The position numbers were made by a program, and so were the translations under genes. Source: Kitasatospora kifunensis (GTDB taxonomy: Bacteria > Actinomycetota > Actinomycetes > Streptomycetales > Streptomycetaceae). From it: a stretch of 64,000 bases of DNA. The stretch covers positions 1,736,001 through 1,800,000 of the forward strand of contig NZ_JACHJV010000001.1 in NCBI RefSeq assembly GCF_014203855.1, in the 5' to 3' direction. Numbering within the stretch: position 1 is the first letter of the stretch; every line of letters starts with the position of its first letter. The notes under the pieces are model-generated. The model made no database searches, was not told the DNA's origin, and saw nothing but the letters and a program-made list of their open reading frames with translations. Shown here piece after piece: positions 54,648 to 63,590 of the stretch.

Positions 54648-57600
54648 ATGATCGGCTGGCGCAAGTCGCAGCTCGCAGCCGTCACGCTCACCGCCGCATC
54701 CGTGGTTCTCGCCTTTGGGACCAACGCCATGGGCGCCCCGGCCGTTCCCGCCCCGAACGCCCAGGCGGCTTCGGACAGCGGCGCGCCGGCTCCGGTGATC
54801 GTGATTTTGAAGGACCAGCTCACCAGCACCCCGGCCGACGCCGGGCACCTGGACGCTCGTAAGCAGGACGCCGCCAAGGCCCAGGCCCCGCTGCTGGACC
54901 AGGTGAAGAAGGCCGGCGGCACCGACATCAAGAGCTTTGTCGTCGGCAACGCCTTCTCGGCCACCGTCAGCCCCGCGCTTCGGGCGCAGCTGGCCGCCAA
55001 CCCGGCGGTCGCCTCGGTCGTCGCCGACCAGACCGTCAAGGTCACCCCGCCGGCGCCGACCAAGCCCGGTGCGGACAGCGACACCGCCGCCACCACCGTC
55101 CCCACCGGTGGCGCCAAGTCGGACGCGAAGGTCGCCGCCCCGGACACCAAGGGCGACTCCTACGACCCCAACGCGGTCTGCCCGTCCGACCCCAGCAAGC
55201 CCCTGCTGGAGCCCGAGGCGCTGTACTCGACGCACACCGAGAGCACCCCCGGGCAGCCCGGTGCGCACGAGATCGCCGACGGCAAGGGCGTCAAGGTCGC
55301 CTACATCGCCGGTGGCCTGGACCCGAACAACCCGGACTTCATCCGCCCCGACGGCTCGCACGCCGTGGTGGACTACAAGGACTTCTCGGGTGACGGCTTC
55401 TTCAGCCAGTCCGGCGGTGGCGAGGCCTTCGGCGACGCCTCGGCGATGATCGCCCAGGGTCGGCAGACCTACGACCTGTCGAAGTTCGTCAACCCGAGCC
55501 ACCCGCTGCCGGCCGGCTGCAACATCCGGATCGAGGGCATCTCGCCGGGCGCCTCCCTGGTCGCGCTCCAGGCCGGTGCCGAGCTGATGCCGAACTCCGC
55601 GATCCTGCAGTCGATCGACTACGCGGTCTCGGTCGCGCACGTCGACGTGCTCAACGAGTCGTTCGGCAGCAACGTCACCCCGGACAGCGGCGCGCACGAC
55701 ACCATCTCGCTCTTCAACGACATGGCCGTCGCCGCGGGCGTCACCGTGGCCGTCTCCAGCGGTGACTCGGGCATCAACGGCACCGTCGGCACCCCGGCGA
55801 CCGACCCGAACGTCATCTCGGCCGGCGCCTCGACCGACAACCAGAACTACGCCCAGACCGGTTACGCGGCCTTCCAGTTCTCCAACGGGACCTGGGCCAA
55901 CAACCGGATCTCGGCGCTCTCCTCGGGTGGTGTCACCCAGGCCGGGCGGACCATAGACCTGGTCGCCCCCGGTGAGTCGGACTGGGCGCTCTGCTCGACC
56001 AACCTCTCGCTCTACAGCGACTGCACCAACTTCAACGGCCAGCCCAGCGGCATCCAGCCCTTCGGTGGCACCAGCCAGGCCGCCCCGCTGACCGCCGGCG
56101 CCGCCGCCGACGTCATCCAGGCCTACCGGGACAGCCACAACGGCGCCTCCCCGAAGCCCGCGCTGGTCAAGCAGTTCCTCACCGGCACCGCCGCGGACCT
56201 CGGCCTGCCGGCCGAGGAGCAGGGCGCCGGTCTGCTGAACGTGCGTGCCGCCGTCGAGGCCGCCCGTGGCTACCAGAGCCCGGCCGGTTCCCAGGACAGC
56301 AGCACGGTTGCGGTCACCAGCGGCCAGACCACCGTGACCGGCCAGGCCGGCTCGGACCACACCACCGACGTCACCGTGGTGAATACCAGCTCCAAGCCGC
56401 AGACCGTCACCGCCTCCACCCGCGTCTTCGCTCCGCAGAGCGACGCGCAGCAGACGGTGCAGCTCAACTCCACGACCGACCCGCAGTTCCCGTACGCCAC
56501 CAACGGCGCTCCCTGGGTCGCGCACAAGGTCACGTTCAACGTGCCCGCCGGCGCCGACCGCCTGGGCGCCTCGATAGCGTGGCAGGGCGCGGCGCAGAAG
56601 TCCGGCGCCAACATGGTGACCCCCGTGGTCCGTCTGACGCTGCTGGACCCGTCCGGCCGCTTCGAGACCAACACCCGTCCGCAGGGTGGCGCCACCTCGG
56701 CCAACTTCGGCTTCGTGGACGTCCCGCACCCCGCCGCGGGCACCTGGACCGGCATCCTCTACACCCCGGTCGGCACCAACGGCTTCACCGGCCCGGTGCA
56801 GATGGACACCTACACCCAGCGCGCCGTCCCGGCCGGCTCGGTCAGCCCGCAGGTCACCGACCTCAAGCCCGGTGAGACCAAGAAGCTGCACGTGCAGGTG
56901 ACCACCCCGGCCACCGGCGGCGACGCCACCGAGAACGTCGTGGTCGCCAGCTCCAACGGCACCACCACCAGCGTCCCGGTCGTGCTGCGCAGCCTGATCC
57001 CGATCAGCGACAACGCCGGTACCTTCAACGGCACCATCACCGGTGGCAACGCCCGTGGCTCCTCCCCGGCGCAGTCCAACTCCTGGGCCTTCGACGTCCC
57101 GGCCGGCAAGAAGGACCTGCGGGTCGGCGTGACCGTCGCCAAGGACTCGAACCTGGTGATGCAGGGCGCGCTGATCAGCCCCAACGGCACCCCGATCGAC
57201 ATCGAGAGCAACGCTGCCTTCGACGCCTCGGGCAACATCTCCTCCACCACGGCCGGTGTCTCGGCCACCACCGTCAACCCGGCCCCCGGCCGCTGGCGGT
57301 TCGTGCTCAGCGTGCTCAACCCGGTCAGCGGTGCCGAGCTCAACCAGGCCTTCAACGGCACGGTCGGCTTCGACCAGGACCAGGCCACCGCGTCCGGCCT
57401 GCCGAACAGCACCCACACCAAGCTGGCGGCCGGCAAGGCGGTCACGCTGAACGTGCAGTACACCAACAACACCGCCGCCGTGCAGCAGCTGCAGGCCGAC
57501 GGCCGTCTGAACAACCGCGTTGACCTGCCGCTGCTGCCGATCGGCGCCTCGGCGACGATCACCCTGCCGCAGACCACCAGCACCGTCACGCCCAGCTTCA

Positions 57601-58145
57601 TGATCCCGCCGGGCACCGACAAGGTGACCGCGGTGGCGGCCTCCTCCACCCCGGCACAGCTGGAGTTCAGCGGCCCGACCGGTTCGCCCGACCTGTTCGG
57701 CGACCTGAAGAAGGCCCAGGACGGCTCGACCGTCTCGGTCGTCAAGGACAACGGCAGCGCCTCGCAGCCGATCGTCCCGGGTCTGTGGGGCACCTACTCC
57801 CAGCAGATCGGCCCGTTCCCGGACAGCGGCGCCCCGGCCGGCACCACCACGGTGACCGCCTCGGCGCACACCCTGGCGTTCGACCCGGCGCTGACCTCCA
57901 GCACCGGTGACCCGTTCGCCGCCGCCTACAACGCCAGTGCGTCGGCCGTCACCCCGGTGGTCGTCCAGCCCGGTGCGACCGGCAACCTGCAGATCACCCT
58001 GACGCCCAAGGGCGCCAAGGGCACCCAGGTGCACGGCGTGCTCTACCTGGTCACCGGCCCGGCCTCCTACCCGGTCTCGAACAGCCAGCTCGCCGTCACC
58101 GGCTCGGTCCTGGCCCAGATTCCGTACAGCTACACCGTCAACTGA
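54648..58145 (+). CDS. Secreted S8-like serine peptidase with sedolisin-like catalytic residues
   Basis: 1165 aa. Signal peptide about 1-30 (WRKSQLAAVTLTAASVVLAF), prodomain (VIVILKDQLTSTPADAGHLD, SVVADQTVKVT), catalytic domain about 210-550 and a long beta-rich C-terminal part with Fn3-like repeats (LKPGETKKLHVQVTTPATGG). The Ser is in GGTSQAAPL (S476). The subtilisin Asp position reads IAGGLD (A221) and the His position is replaced by EAFGD (E259, D263); SSGDSG (D373) replaces the usual Asn motif. E-xxx-D plus SGDSG is the sedolisin (S53) set. I use ATG 54648 because GAAGGG lies six bases before it and directly abuts ATG 54642. It ends at a strong hairpin. Confidence 0.85.
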   Translation: MIGWRKSQLAAVTLTAASVVLAFGTNAMGAPAVPAPNAQAASDSGAPAPVIVILKDQLTSTPADAGHLDARKQDAAKAQAPLLDQVKKAGGTDIKSFVVGNAFSATVSPALRAQLAANPAVASVVADQTVKVTPPAPTKPGADSDTAATTVPTGGAKSDAKVAAPDTKGDSYDPNAVCPSDPSKPLLEPEALYSTHTESTPGQPGAHEIADGKGVKVAYIAGGLDPNNPDFIRPDGSHAVVDYKDFSGDGFFSQSGGGEAFGDASAMIAQGRQTYDLSKFVNPSHPLPAGCNIRIEGISPGASLVALQAGAELMPNSAILQSIDYAVSVAHVDVLNESFGSNVTPDSGAHDTISLFNDMAVAAGVTVAVSSGDSGINGTVGTPATDPNVISAGASTDNQNYAQTGYAAFQFSNGTWANNRISALSSGGVTQAGRTIDLVAPGESDWALCSTNLSLYSDCTNFNGQPSGIQPFGGTSQAAPLTAGAAADVIQAYRDSHNGASPKPALVKQFLTGTAADLGLPAEEQGAGLLNVRAAVEAARGYQSPAGSQDSSTVAVTSGQTTVTGQAGSDHTTDVTVVNTSSKPQTVTASTRVFAPQSDAQQTVQLNSTTDPQFPYATNGAPWVAHKVTFNVPAGADRLGASIAWQGAAQKSGANMVTPVVRLTLLDPSGRFETNTRPQGGATSANFGFVDVPHPAAGTWTGILYTPVGTNGFTGPVQMDTYTQRAVPAGSVSPQVTDLKPGETKKLHVQVTTPATGGDATENVVVASSNGTTTSVPVVLRSLIPISDNAGTFNGTITGGNARGSSPAQSNSWAFDVPAGKKDLRVGVTVAKDSNLVMQGALISPNGTPIDIESNAAFDASGNISSTTAGVSATTVNPAPGRWRFVLSVLNPVSGAELNQAFNGTVGFDQDQATASGLPNSTHTKLAAGKAVTLNVQYTNNTAAVQQLQADGRLNNRVDLPLLPIGASATITLPQTTSTVTPSFMIPPGTDKVTAVAASSTPAQLEFSGPTGSPDLFGDLKKAQDGSTVSVVKDNGSASQPIVPGLWGTYSQQIGPFPDSGAPAGTTTVTASAHTLAFDPALTSSTGDPFAAAYNASASAVTPVVVQPGATGNLQITLTPKGAKGTQVHGVLYLVTGPASYPVSNSQLAVTGSVLAQIPYSYTVN

Positions 58146-58180
58146 TGCCTGGCGTCGATGACGCCTGATCGGTGAACGCC

Positions 58181-58212
58181 GAGGCCGTCCCCGCTTACGC
58201 GGGGGCGGCCTC
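58181..58212 (+). terminator. Terminator after the S8-type peptidase
   Basis: 14-bp stem with one G-U pair (58181-58194 with 58199-58212) and a TTAC loop, 36 bp past the stop. Confidence 0.75.
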
Positions 58213-58251
58213 GGTCGTTGCCACCTCTGGTGGGTGTGGCACCCTCGGAGG

Positions 58252-59196
58252 GTGAATTCCGCAGCTCAGCCCAGTGTCCTGCCCTTGCGCAACCCGATCG
58301 GCGCGCACGTCCCGGTGGCCGGGCGCGGGCTGGTCGGCACCGGGCTCGCGTACAACGAGAAGATCGGCGGCGAGGCCGTGCAGGTCTTCGTCGCCAACCC
58401 GCGCGGCTGGGCCACCCCGGCCGGCGACCCCGCGCAGGACGAGGCGTTCCGGGCCGCCTGCGCCGAGCGCGGCATCCCCGCCTACGTGCACGCCCCCTAC
58501 CTGATCAACTTCGGCTCCGACAGCCCCGCCACCCGCGAACGCTCCACCGCCTCGCTGCGCCACTCGCTGCTGCGCGGGCACGCGATCGGCGCGCTGGGCG
58601 TGGTGGTGCACACCGGCTCGGCGGTCGGCACCGCGCCCGACGGCTCCTCACGGCGCGCCGAGGCGATGGCCCAAGTGCGCGCCGACGTCCGCCCGTTGTT
58701 GGCCGAGCTGGACGGTCTTGGCGAGGACGCGCCCTGGCTGCTGCTGGAGCCCACCGCGGGGCAGGGCCGCTCGCTCTGCTCCCGACTGGAGGAACTGGCC
58801 GAGTACGCCGAGGCGTTGGACCACCACCCCAGGGTCGGGGTCTGCCTGGACACCTGCCACGCCTTCGCCGCCGGGCACGACCTGGCCGCACCGGGCGGCG
58901 TCGGCCAGGCACTGGACGCGCTGAGCGCCGCCATCGGCCCGGGGCGGCTGAAGCTGATCCACGCCAACGACTCCAAGGACGTGGTCGGCGCCCGCAAGGA
59001 CCGCCACGCCAACATCGGCGACGGCCACATCGGCGCGGACGCGTTCCGCGAACTGCTCGCCCACCCGGACACCGCCGGGGTACCGCTGATCCTGGAGACC
59101 CCCGACCGCAGCGCCGCCCCGGGCTTCGGTCACGCGGCGGACGTGGCGACGCTGAAGGCACTGCGGGCGGAGGCCGCCGACGTCCAGGGGTGCTGA
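58252..59196 (+). CDS. nfo: Endonuclease IV (AP endonuclease)
   Basis: 314 aa if started at GTG 58252; cleaves DNA at abasic sites in base excision repair. TIM-barrel zinc ligands: VHAPYLINFGS (His), VVHTGSAVG (His), LLLEPTAGQG (Glu), VCLDTCHAFAAGHD (Asp, His), LIHANDSKD (Asp), RHANIGDGHIG (His) and LILETPDRS (Glu). The start is uncertain: GGAGG abuts GTG 58252 with no spacing, and GTG 58234 lacks a ribosome site. A small CTGACG/CGTCAG hairpin covers the stop region (59193-59207). Confidence 0.9.
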   Translation: MNSAAQPSVLPLRNPIGAHVPVAGRGLVGTGLAYNEKIGGEAVQVFVANPRGWATPAGDPAQDEAFRAACAERGIPAYVHAPYLINFGSDSPATRERSTASLRHSLLRGHAIGALGVVVHTGSAVGTAPDGSSRRAEAMAQVRADVRPLLAELDGLGEDAPWLLLEPTAGQGRSLCSRLEELAEYAEALDHHPRVGVCLDTCHAFAAGHDLAAPGGVGQALDALSAAIGPGRLKLIHANDSKDVVGARKDRHANIGDGHIGADAFRELLAHPDTAGVPLILETPDRSAAPGFGHAADVATLKALRAEAADVQGC

Positions 59197-59421
59197 CGGA
59201 GCGTCAGTCGCCGTTCATCACCACTTGCCGCCGCTGGTCGCACGCCAGCCAACCGGTACGCGCCGCGGCGCGCTCCTCCGCGCACTGGTTCGCGCCCACA
59301 CCGCACCTGCGGTGCAAGGATTTGGCAAGGGTCCGGCAGGGCTTTCGCCAGCCGACCCAGGTAAGCCCCCTTCGGCCGCCGCACAGCGGCTGAACTTCCA
59401 GGCTTCAAGGGGGAATTGACC

Positions 59422-60633
59422 ATGTCGTCGGTCCAGACGCCGTCCCGCCCGGTCCACCGCGACCCCGGCCAGTGGGCGACCGTACCCGACTGCAAGAAGG
59501 TCCTGGTCGTCATCCACACCCTGGTCTACGGGATGCGGATCAAAGACCTGCTCGTACTCTTCCGCGCCGACCTGCGGGTCAGCGTGGTCTTCACCGTCGC
59601 CCCGCACGCCTTCAACGACGGCACCGAACGGGTGCTCGCCGACCTGGGCGGCACCGTGCTCCCCTGGGAGCGCGCCGTGGCGACCGAGTTCGACCTGATC
59701 CTGACCGCCGGCTCGCAGGGTATGGAGCAGTTGCACGGGCCTCTGGTCCGCCTGCCGCACGGCGCGGGCCACATCAAGATGTCCCGGCGCGGCGACGCCC
59801 CCGAGGGCAGCATCGGGGGCCTCGGCCGCGGCTACCTGACCTGGGACGGCAAGGTGGTGCCCAGGGCCTTCGCCGTGGCGCACCGCGAGGATCTGGACAC
59901 CCTGACCCGTTCCTGCCCCGAGGCGCTGCCGATCACCGAGGTGGTGGGCGACGCAAGTTACGACCGGCTGGCCGCCGGCCTTCCTCACCGGGCCGCCTAC
60001 CGGCGGGCGCTCGGGCTGGCCGAGGACGAGCAGTTCGTCCTGGTCTGCTCCACCTGGGGCCTGGGCTCGGCCTTCCACCGGCTCGACTCGCTGCTGCCCC
60101 GACTGCTCACCGAACTGCCCGAGAACTGCCGGGCAGCCCTGCTGGTCCACCCCAATGTCTGGTCCGGACACGGTGGCTGGCAGGTCAGGTCGTGGCTGGC
60201 CGACGGCGCGGGGGGCCGACTGCCGCTGCTGGCCCCGGATTCCGACTGGCGGCCGCTGCTGATCGCAGCCGACTACATTCTCGGCGACCACGGCTCGGTC
60301 ACGCTCTACGGGACGATGACCGGCGCGCCGATCCTGATCTCGCAGTACCCGTTCCGCACCGTCAACCCGCACTCCCCCGGCGCCCAACTCGCGCGCACCG
60401 CACCGTCCCTGTCTCCCACCCGGCCACTGGCCGAGCAACTGGCCTATGCCGCCGAGCGCTACCGCCCCGAGGAGTACGCGGCGATCGCGGCCCGAATCTC
60501 CTCCGAACCCGGCGCCTTCAATCCCAACATGCGCCGACTGCTTTACCGGATCCTGGAGTTGGGCGAACCCGCGCACCGGCCGGAGACCGAACCGCTGGAG
60601 CCGCCCAAGAGGCTGGACGGGAAGGAAGCCTGA
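59422..60633 (+). CDS. GT-B-like protein (CDP-glycerol glycerophosphotransferase-like)
   Basis: 403 aa. VLVVIHTLVYGMRIKDLLVL start, an N-terminal Rossmann-like half (VVFTVAPHAFNDGTERVLAD), and a C-terminal half with LVCSTWGLGSAFHRLDSLLP, LLVHPNVWSGHGGW and AADYILGDHGSVTLYGTMTG, the last resembling the D-x-S/T substrate site of TagF/GT-B enzymes. No signal or membrane segment. ATG 59422 follows AAGGGGG. The TGA overlaps the next ATG (TGATG). Relation to wall polymer synthesis is inference. Confidence 0.6.
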   Translation: MSSVQTPSRPVHRDPGQWATVPDCKKVLVVIHTLVYGMRIKDLLVLFRADLRVSVVFTVAPHAFNDGTERVLADLGGTVLPWERAVATEFDLILTAGSQGMEQLHGPLVRLPHGAGHIKMSRRGDAPEGSIGGLGRGYLTWDGKVVPRAFAVAHREDLDTLTRSCPEALPITEVVGDASYDRLAAGLPHRAAYRRALGLAEDEQFVLVCSTWGLGSAFHRLDSLLPRLLTELPENCRAALLVHPNVWSGHGGWQVRSWLADGAGGRLPLLAPDSDWRPLLIAADYILGDHGSVTLYGTMTGAPILISQYPFRTVNPHSPGAQLARTAPSLSPTRPLAEQLAYAAERYRPEEYAAIAARISSEPGAFNPNMRRLLYRILELGEPAHRPETEPLEPPKRLDGKEA

Positions 60634-61307
60634 TGAATGGCCAAGTGACTGTGACACTTGCCGCGGGTGGTGTCTGCGGGGCCGACTGGGCCGGTGGGGT
60701 TGGCTTGCTGGCCCAGCTGCAACCGCCCGCGGCAGCCGACGCGGCGCCGTTGCTGGCCCAGCTGGCCGGCGGGGCGCAGTACCGGGGACCCGGAGTGGTC
60801 GACGAGCACCTCGGTGTCGACCTGGACGGGCCGACCGACGGGCTCGACCGGCGGGCGGTGGCCGACGTGCTGTACGGCGGCCACCGCTTCGCGGGCTGCG
60901 AGCCGGAGCTGCTGGCGGCGCACCCCGGCTGCTTGGTGGTGGCCGTCGGCCAGCCGGACGGGTCGGTGCACACCCGGCTGGCCGAGGGAACCCTGCGCTG
61001 GCGACCCGGGCCCGGTGAGCGTCCCGTGCCCGCCGCACTGCTCGGCTCCCTGCTGCACACCTGGCTGGTCGCCGGGCTGGCCCCGGCGGCACTGCGTTCG
61101 GTGGCGCTACTCGTCCCCGGGGGCGCGCTGCGGCTGACGGCTCAGTTGGGCCCCGGGGCTGGGTCGGGGGCCGGGTCGGGGGCCGGGGCCGGGTCGGGGG
61201 CCGGGGCCGGGTCGGGGGCCGGCTCGGCGCTCGGCTCGGGGAATGCCGAGCGCAGGCGGTCGAGCGTCGCCTTCAGGCGCTGGACGTCGGGGGCGCCCAG
61301 CGCCTGA
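60633..61307 (+). CDS. Unknown protein coupled to the GT-B-like gene, with Gly/Ala/Ser repeat tail
   Basis: 224 aa. Body about 1-175: LAAGGVCGADWAGGVGLLAQ, GPGVVDEHLGVDLDGPTDGL, AVADVLYGGHRFAGCEPELL, LVVAVGQPDGSVHTRLAEGT. The tail (GAGSGAGSGAGAGSG-type) is encoded by a G-rich minisatellite and runs 166 bp into the 3' end of the convergent NB-ARC gene. ATG 60633 overlaps the previous stop. I recognise no family. The body looks genuine; the tail may be a recent extension. Confidence 0.6.
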   Translation: MNGQVTVTLAAGGVCGADWAGGVGLLAQLQPPAAADAAPLLAQLAGGAQYRGPGVVDEHLGVDLDGPTDGLDRRAVADVLYGGHRFAGCEPELLAAHPGCLVVAVGQPDGSVHTRLAEGTLRWRPGPGERPVPAALLGSLLHTWLVAGLAPAALRSVALLVPGGALRLTAQLGPGAGSGAGSGAGAGSGAGAGSGAGSALGSGNAERRRSSVAFRRWTSGAPSA

Positions 61308-63382
61308 TAGCACCCCAAGGACGCCTCGTAGCGGAGCAGGGCCTGCTGCGGGGCGTCCCGCGCCTGGGCCAACTCCCCCTGCAGTTCCAGCGTCCGAGCC
61401 TCCCAGGTCGGCGATCCGGTACTGCGGAACAGTTCGGCCGCCTGGTCCAGCACCCGCTCGGCAGCCTGGTGGTCGCCGAGCGCGGTGTACGCCCGGCCAA
61501 GGTGGGCCAGCGCCCGGGCGGCCTCGTAGGGCTCACCCAGATCCAGCAATGCCTCGTGGGCGGCGGTGAGTTCTGGCAGCGCGAGGTCGGGGTGGTGCTG
61601 AGCGAGCGCCACGTCGCCCAGCACCACCCTGGTCAGCGCGGCACCCCGGAGATAGCCGACCGACAGCCGCAGCTCCAGGTCCCGGCGGAAGCACCGGGCC
61701 GCCTCGGGCAACCGCCCGGCGAGCAGGTGCGCCTGGCCGATCCCGTGCAGCGCCTGCGCCTCAGCCTTGGCGTCACCGTCCGCCTGGGCCAGTTCCAGGG
61801 CCTCCTGGTACCAGCGGATCGCCTCCTGCGGCTGACCGAGGTTGCGCAGCCGGCCGCCACCGTCGGTCAGCATCCGCGCCAGAGCCGCCGGATCTGCCGC
61901 CCTGCGCGCCGATGCCAGGCCCAACCGGTGTGTCTCGTCCTGGAGTTCGAAGGCGCGCAGGCGATGGAACAGCGGGTACATCGCATCGACCAGCTGCCAG
62001 GCAAGCGCATCCCAGCCGTGCGCCACAGCCGTCCGGACGGCTTCCACCAGATGGCCGCGCTCCTGGTCCAGCCAGCGCAGTGCGGCCGAGGAGTCGCTGG
62101 GCTCGAAGGACGGGGCAGCTGGTGGCACGGTGTAGTCGCGGCCCAGGGTGGCGTGGTTGGGCGTCAGCAGTCGCTCGGCCGCCGTGGCCGTGGCGAGATA
62201 CCACTCCATCGCCCTTCGCGGCGCCGCGTCCTGCTCGTCCACTGGCAGCCGGGCCCGCGCCTGGTCCCGTGCGTGCAGCCGGACCAGGTCATGGAAGCGG
62301 AACCGCCCGGTCCCCAAGTCCTCGACCAGGTTCGCCTCGGCCAGTTCGTCCAACAGGGCGTCCGCGTCCGCGAAGGCGGTCATGGTGAGCGCGGCCGCGT
62401 CCTCAGCGGTGAAGTCGGTGAACGGGAGCAGGCCGAGCAGGTGGTAGAGCCCGCGCACCCCGGGCACGAGGCCGTCGCAAGAGGCGTCCAAGGCACTGCG
62501 CACAGCTGGCTCTCCTTCCACCCGCAAGGCGGCCAACCGCTCACTGTCGCTCGCGAGCGCGGCGGCCGTGGCCGCCAGGGTGAGCCGGGGCCGGGCCGCC
62601 ACCCGGGCGGCGACCAGGGAGACGGCGAGCGCCAGTCCCCCGCAGTGCGCCGCCACCGCGCGCACTGCCTCCGGCTCGCGCCCGGCCCGCGCCGCGCCGA
62701 TCCGCCGGGCCAGGATCTCAGCGGCCGCCGTCTCGTCCAGCAGCCCGAGCGGCTGGAACACCGCGCCGTCGACGCCCAGCCCGGAGAGCCGGTTGCGACT
62801 GGCGACCACCACCAGTGCGCTCTGCGAACCGGGCAGCAGCTGGCGCACCTGGGCCGCCGTCAGAGCGTTGTCGAGCAGCACGGCGATCCGTCGACCGGAA
62901 CTGACGGACCGCCAGAGCGCGGCGGCCTCGGCCGGCGCACCCGGAACCCGTTCGACGCCGAACGCACGCAGGAAAGCCCCGAGCAGCTCACCGGCCGGCG
63001 CTGGGCCGCCGGGCGCGTGGCCGCGCAGATCTGCGTAGAGGAGGCCGTCCGGATAGTCGGCGGCCAGGGAACGCAGCCACTGCAGCACCAAGGCGGTCTT
63101 GCCGACCCCGGCCGGGCCGTTCACCACGATCATGCAACGGGAGTCGCTCAGCTCGCCATGCAGTTGACCAAGGGCCGCCAGCTCGGCCCGGCGGCCGACG
63201 AACGGTCCGGTGGGTGGCGGTAGTTGCTGCGGAACGGGCGGTGGCGTCGGCCCGGCGGCGGATGGCCCGGCGTGCAAGTGGACGGTGCCGTGGATGGCAC
63301 GCGCCTGGATCACCCCGCCGGTCAGGTGCGCATCGCCGGCGATGACGTTGCGGGTGACACCCTCGTCTTCTGCTGTTCCCAT
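61142..63382 (-). CDS. NB-ARC/TPR STAND protein
   Basis: 746 aa. N-terminal beta-repeat-like segment (NVIAGDAHLTGGVIQARAIH, then GTVHLHAG) typical of some actinobacterial STAND proteins. NB-ARC ATPase about 60-330: VGRRAELAAL, Walker A GPAGVGKTAL, IAVLLDNAL (Walker B), VVVASRNRLSGLGVDG. Winged-helix region to about 400, then TPRs about 440-720 (ALHGIGQAHLLAGRLPEAAR, ALAHLGRAYTALGDHQAAER). The last 30 residues are Pro-Ala-Asp repeats. It is like AfsR without the SARP domain; a SARP gene is divergent, 208 bp away. Confidence 0.87.
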   Translation of the reverse strand: MGTAEDEGVTRNVIAGDAHLTGGVIQARAIHGTVHLHAGPSAAGPTPPPVPQQLPPPTGPFVGRRAELAALGQLHGELSDSRCMIVVNGPAGVGKTALVLQWLRSLAADYPDGLLYADLRGHAPGGPAPAGELLGAFLRAFGVERVPGAPAEAAALWRSVSSGRRIAVLLDNALTAAQVRQLLPGSQSALVVVASRNRLSGLGVDGAVFQPLGLLDETAAAEILARRIGAARAGREPEAVRAVAAHCGGLALAVSLVAARVAARPRLTLAATAAALASDSERLAALRVEGEPAVRSALDASCDGLVPGVRGLYHLLGLLPFTDFTAEDAAALTMTAFADADALLDELAEANLVEDLGTGRFRFHDLVRLHARDQARARLPVDEQDAAPRRAMEWYLATATAAERLLTPNHATLGRDYTVPPAAPSFEPSDSSAALRWLDQERGHLVEAVRTAVAHGWDALAWQLVDAMYPLFHRLRAFELQDETHRLGLASARRAADPAALARMLTDGGGRLRNLGQPQEAIRWYQEALELAQADGDAKAEAQALHGIGQAHLLAGRLPEAARCFRRDLELRLSVGYLRGAALTRVVLGDVALAQHHPDLALPELTAAHEALLDLGEPYEAARALAHLGRAYTALGDHQAAERVLDQAAELFRSTGSPTWEARTLELQGELAQARDAPQQALLRYEASLGCYQALGAPDVQRLKATLDRLRSAFPEPSAEPAPDPAPAPDPAPAPDPAPDPAPGPN
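61161..61220. repeat. G-rich minisatellite at a tail-to-tail gene overlap
   Basis: The unit GGGTCGGGGGCC occurs at 61161, 61173, 61191 and 61209, with GGGGCC spacers before the last two. It encodes Gly/Ala/Ser on + and Pro/Ala/Asp on -. Four closely spaced G-runs make G-quadruplex formation on the + strand likely. Confidence 0.8.
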
Positions 63383-63590
63383 GAGCTTCCCCCCAGATCA
63401 CTCACTTGCCGGTCAACAGTTCATCGGTTAAGGCTCTGTCCAATCGATTTAGACCTAATACTGTTCACAACTCGAAAGAGGTGATGCAGTGTTCTCTACC
63501 CCGCTACCACACGTGCTACAGCCCTGACCGCCCGTCACCCTGTCATGAGCACATGCGGGGCCACCCGACAACGGCCAGAGGGGGAGCATC

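Noticed and set aside
54630..58034. 1134-codon minus-strand open frame
   Set aside because: Antisense to the secreted peptidase; Gly/Arg/Val shadow composition and no signal or domain.
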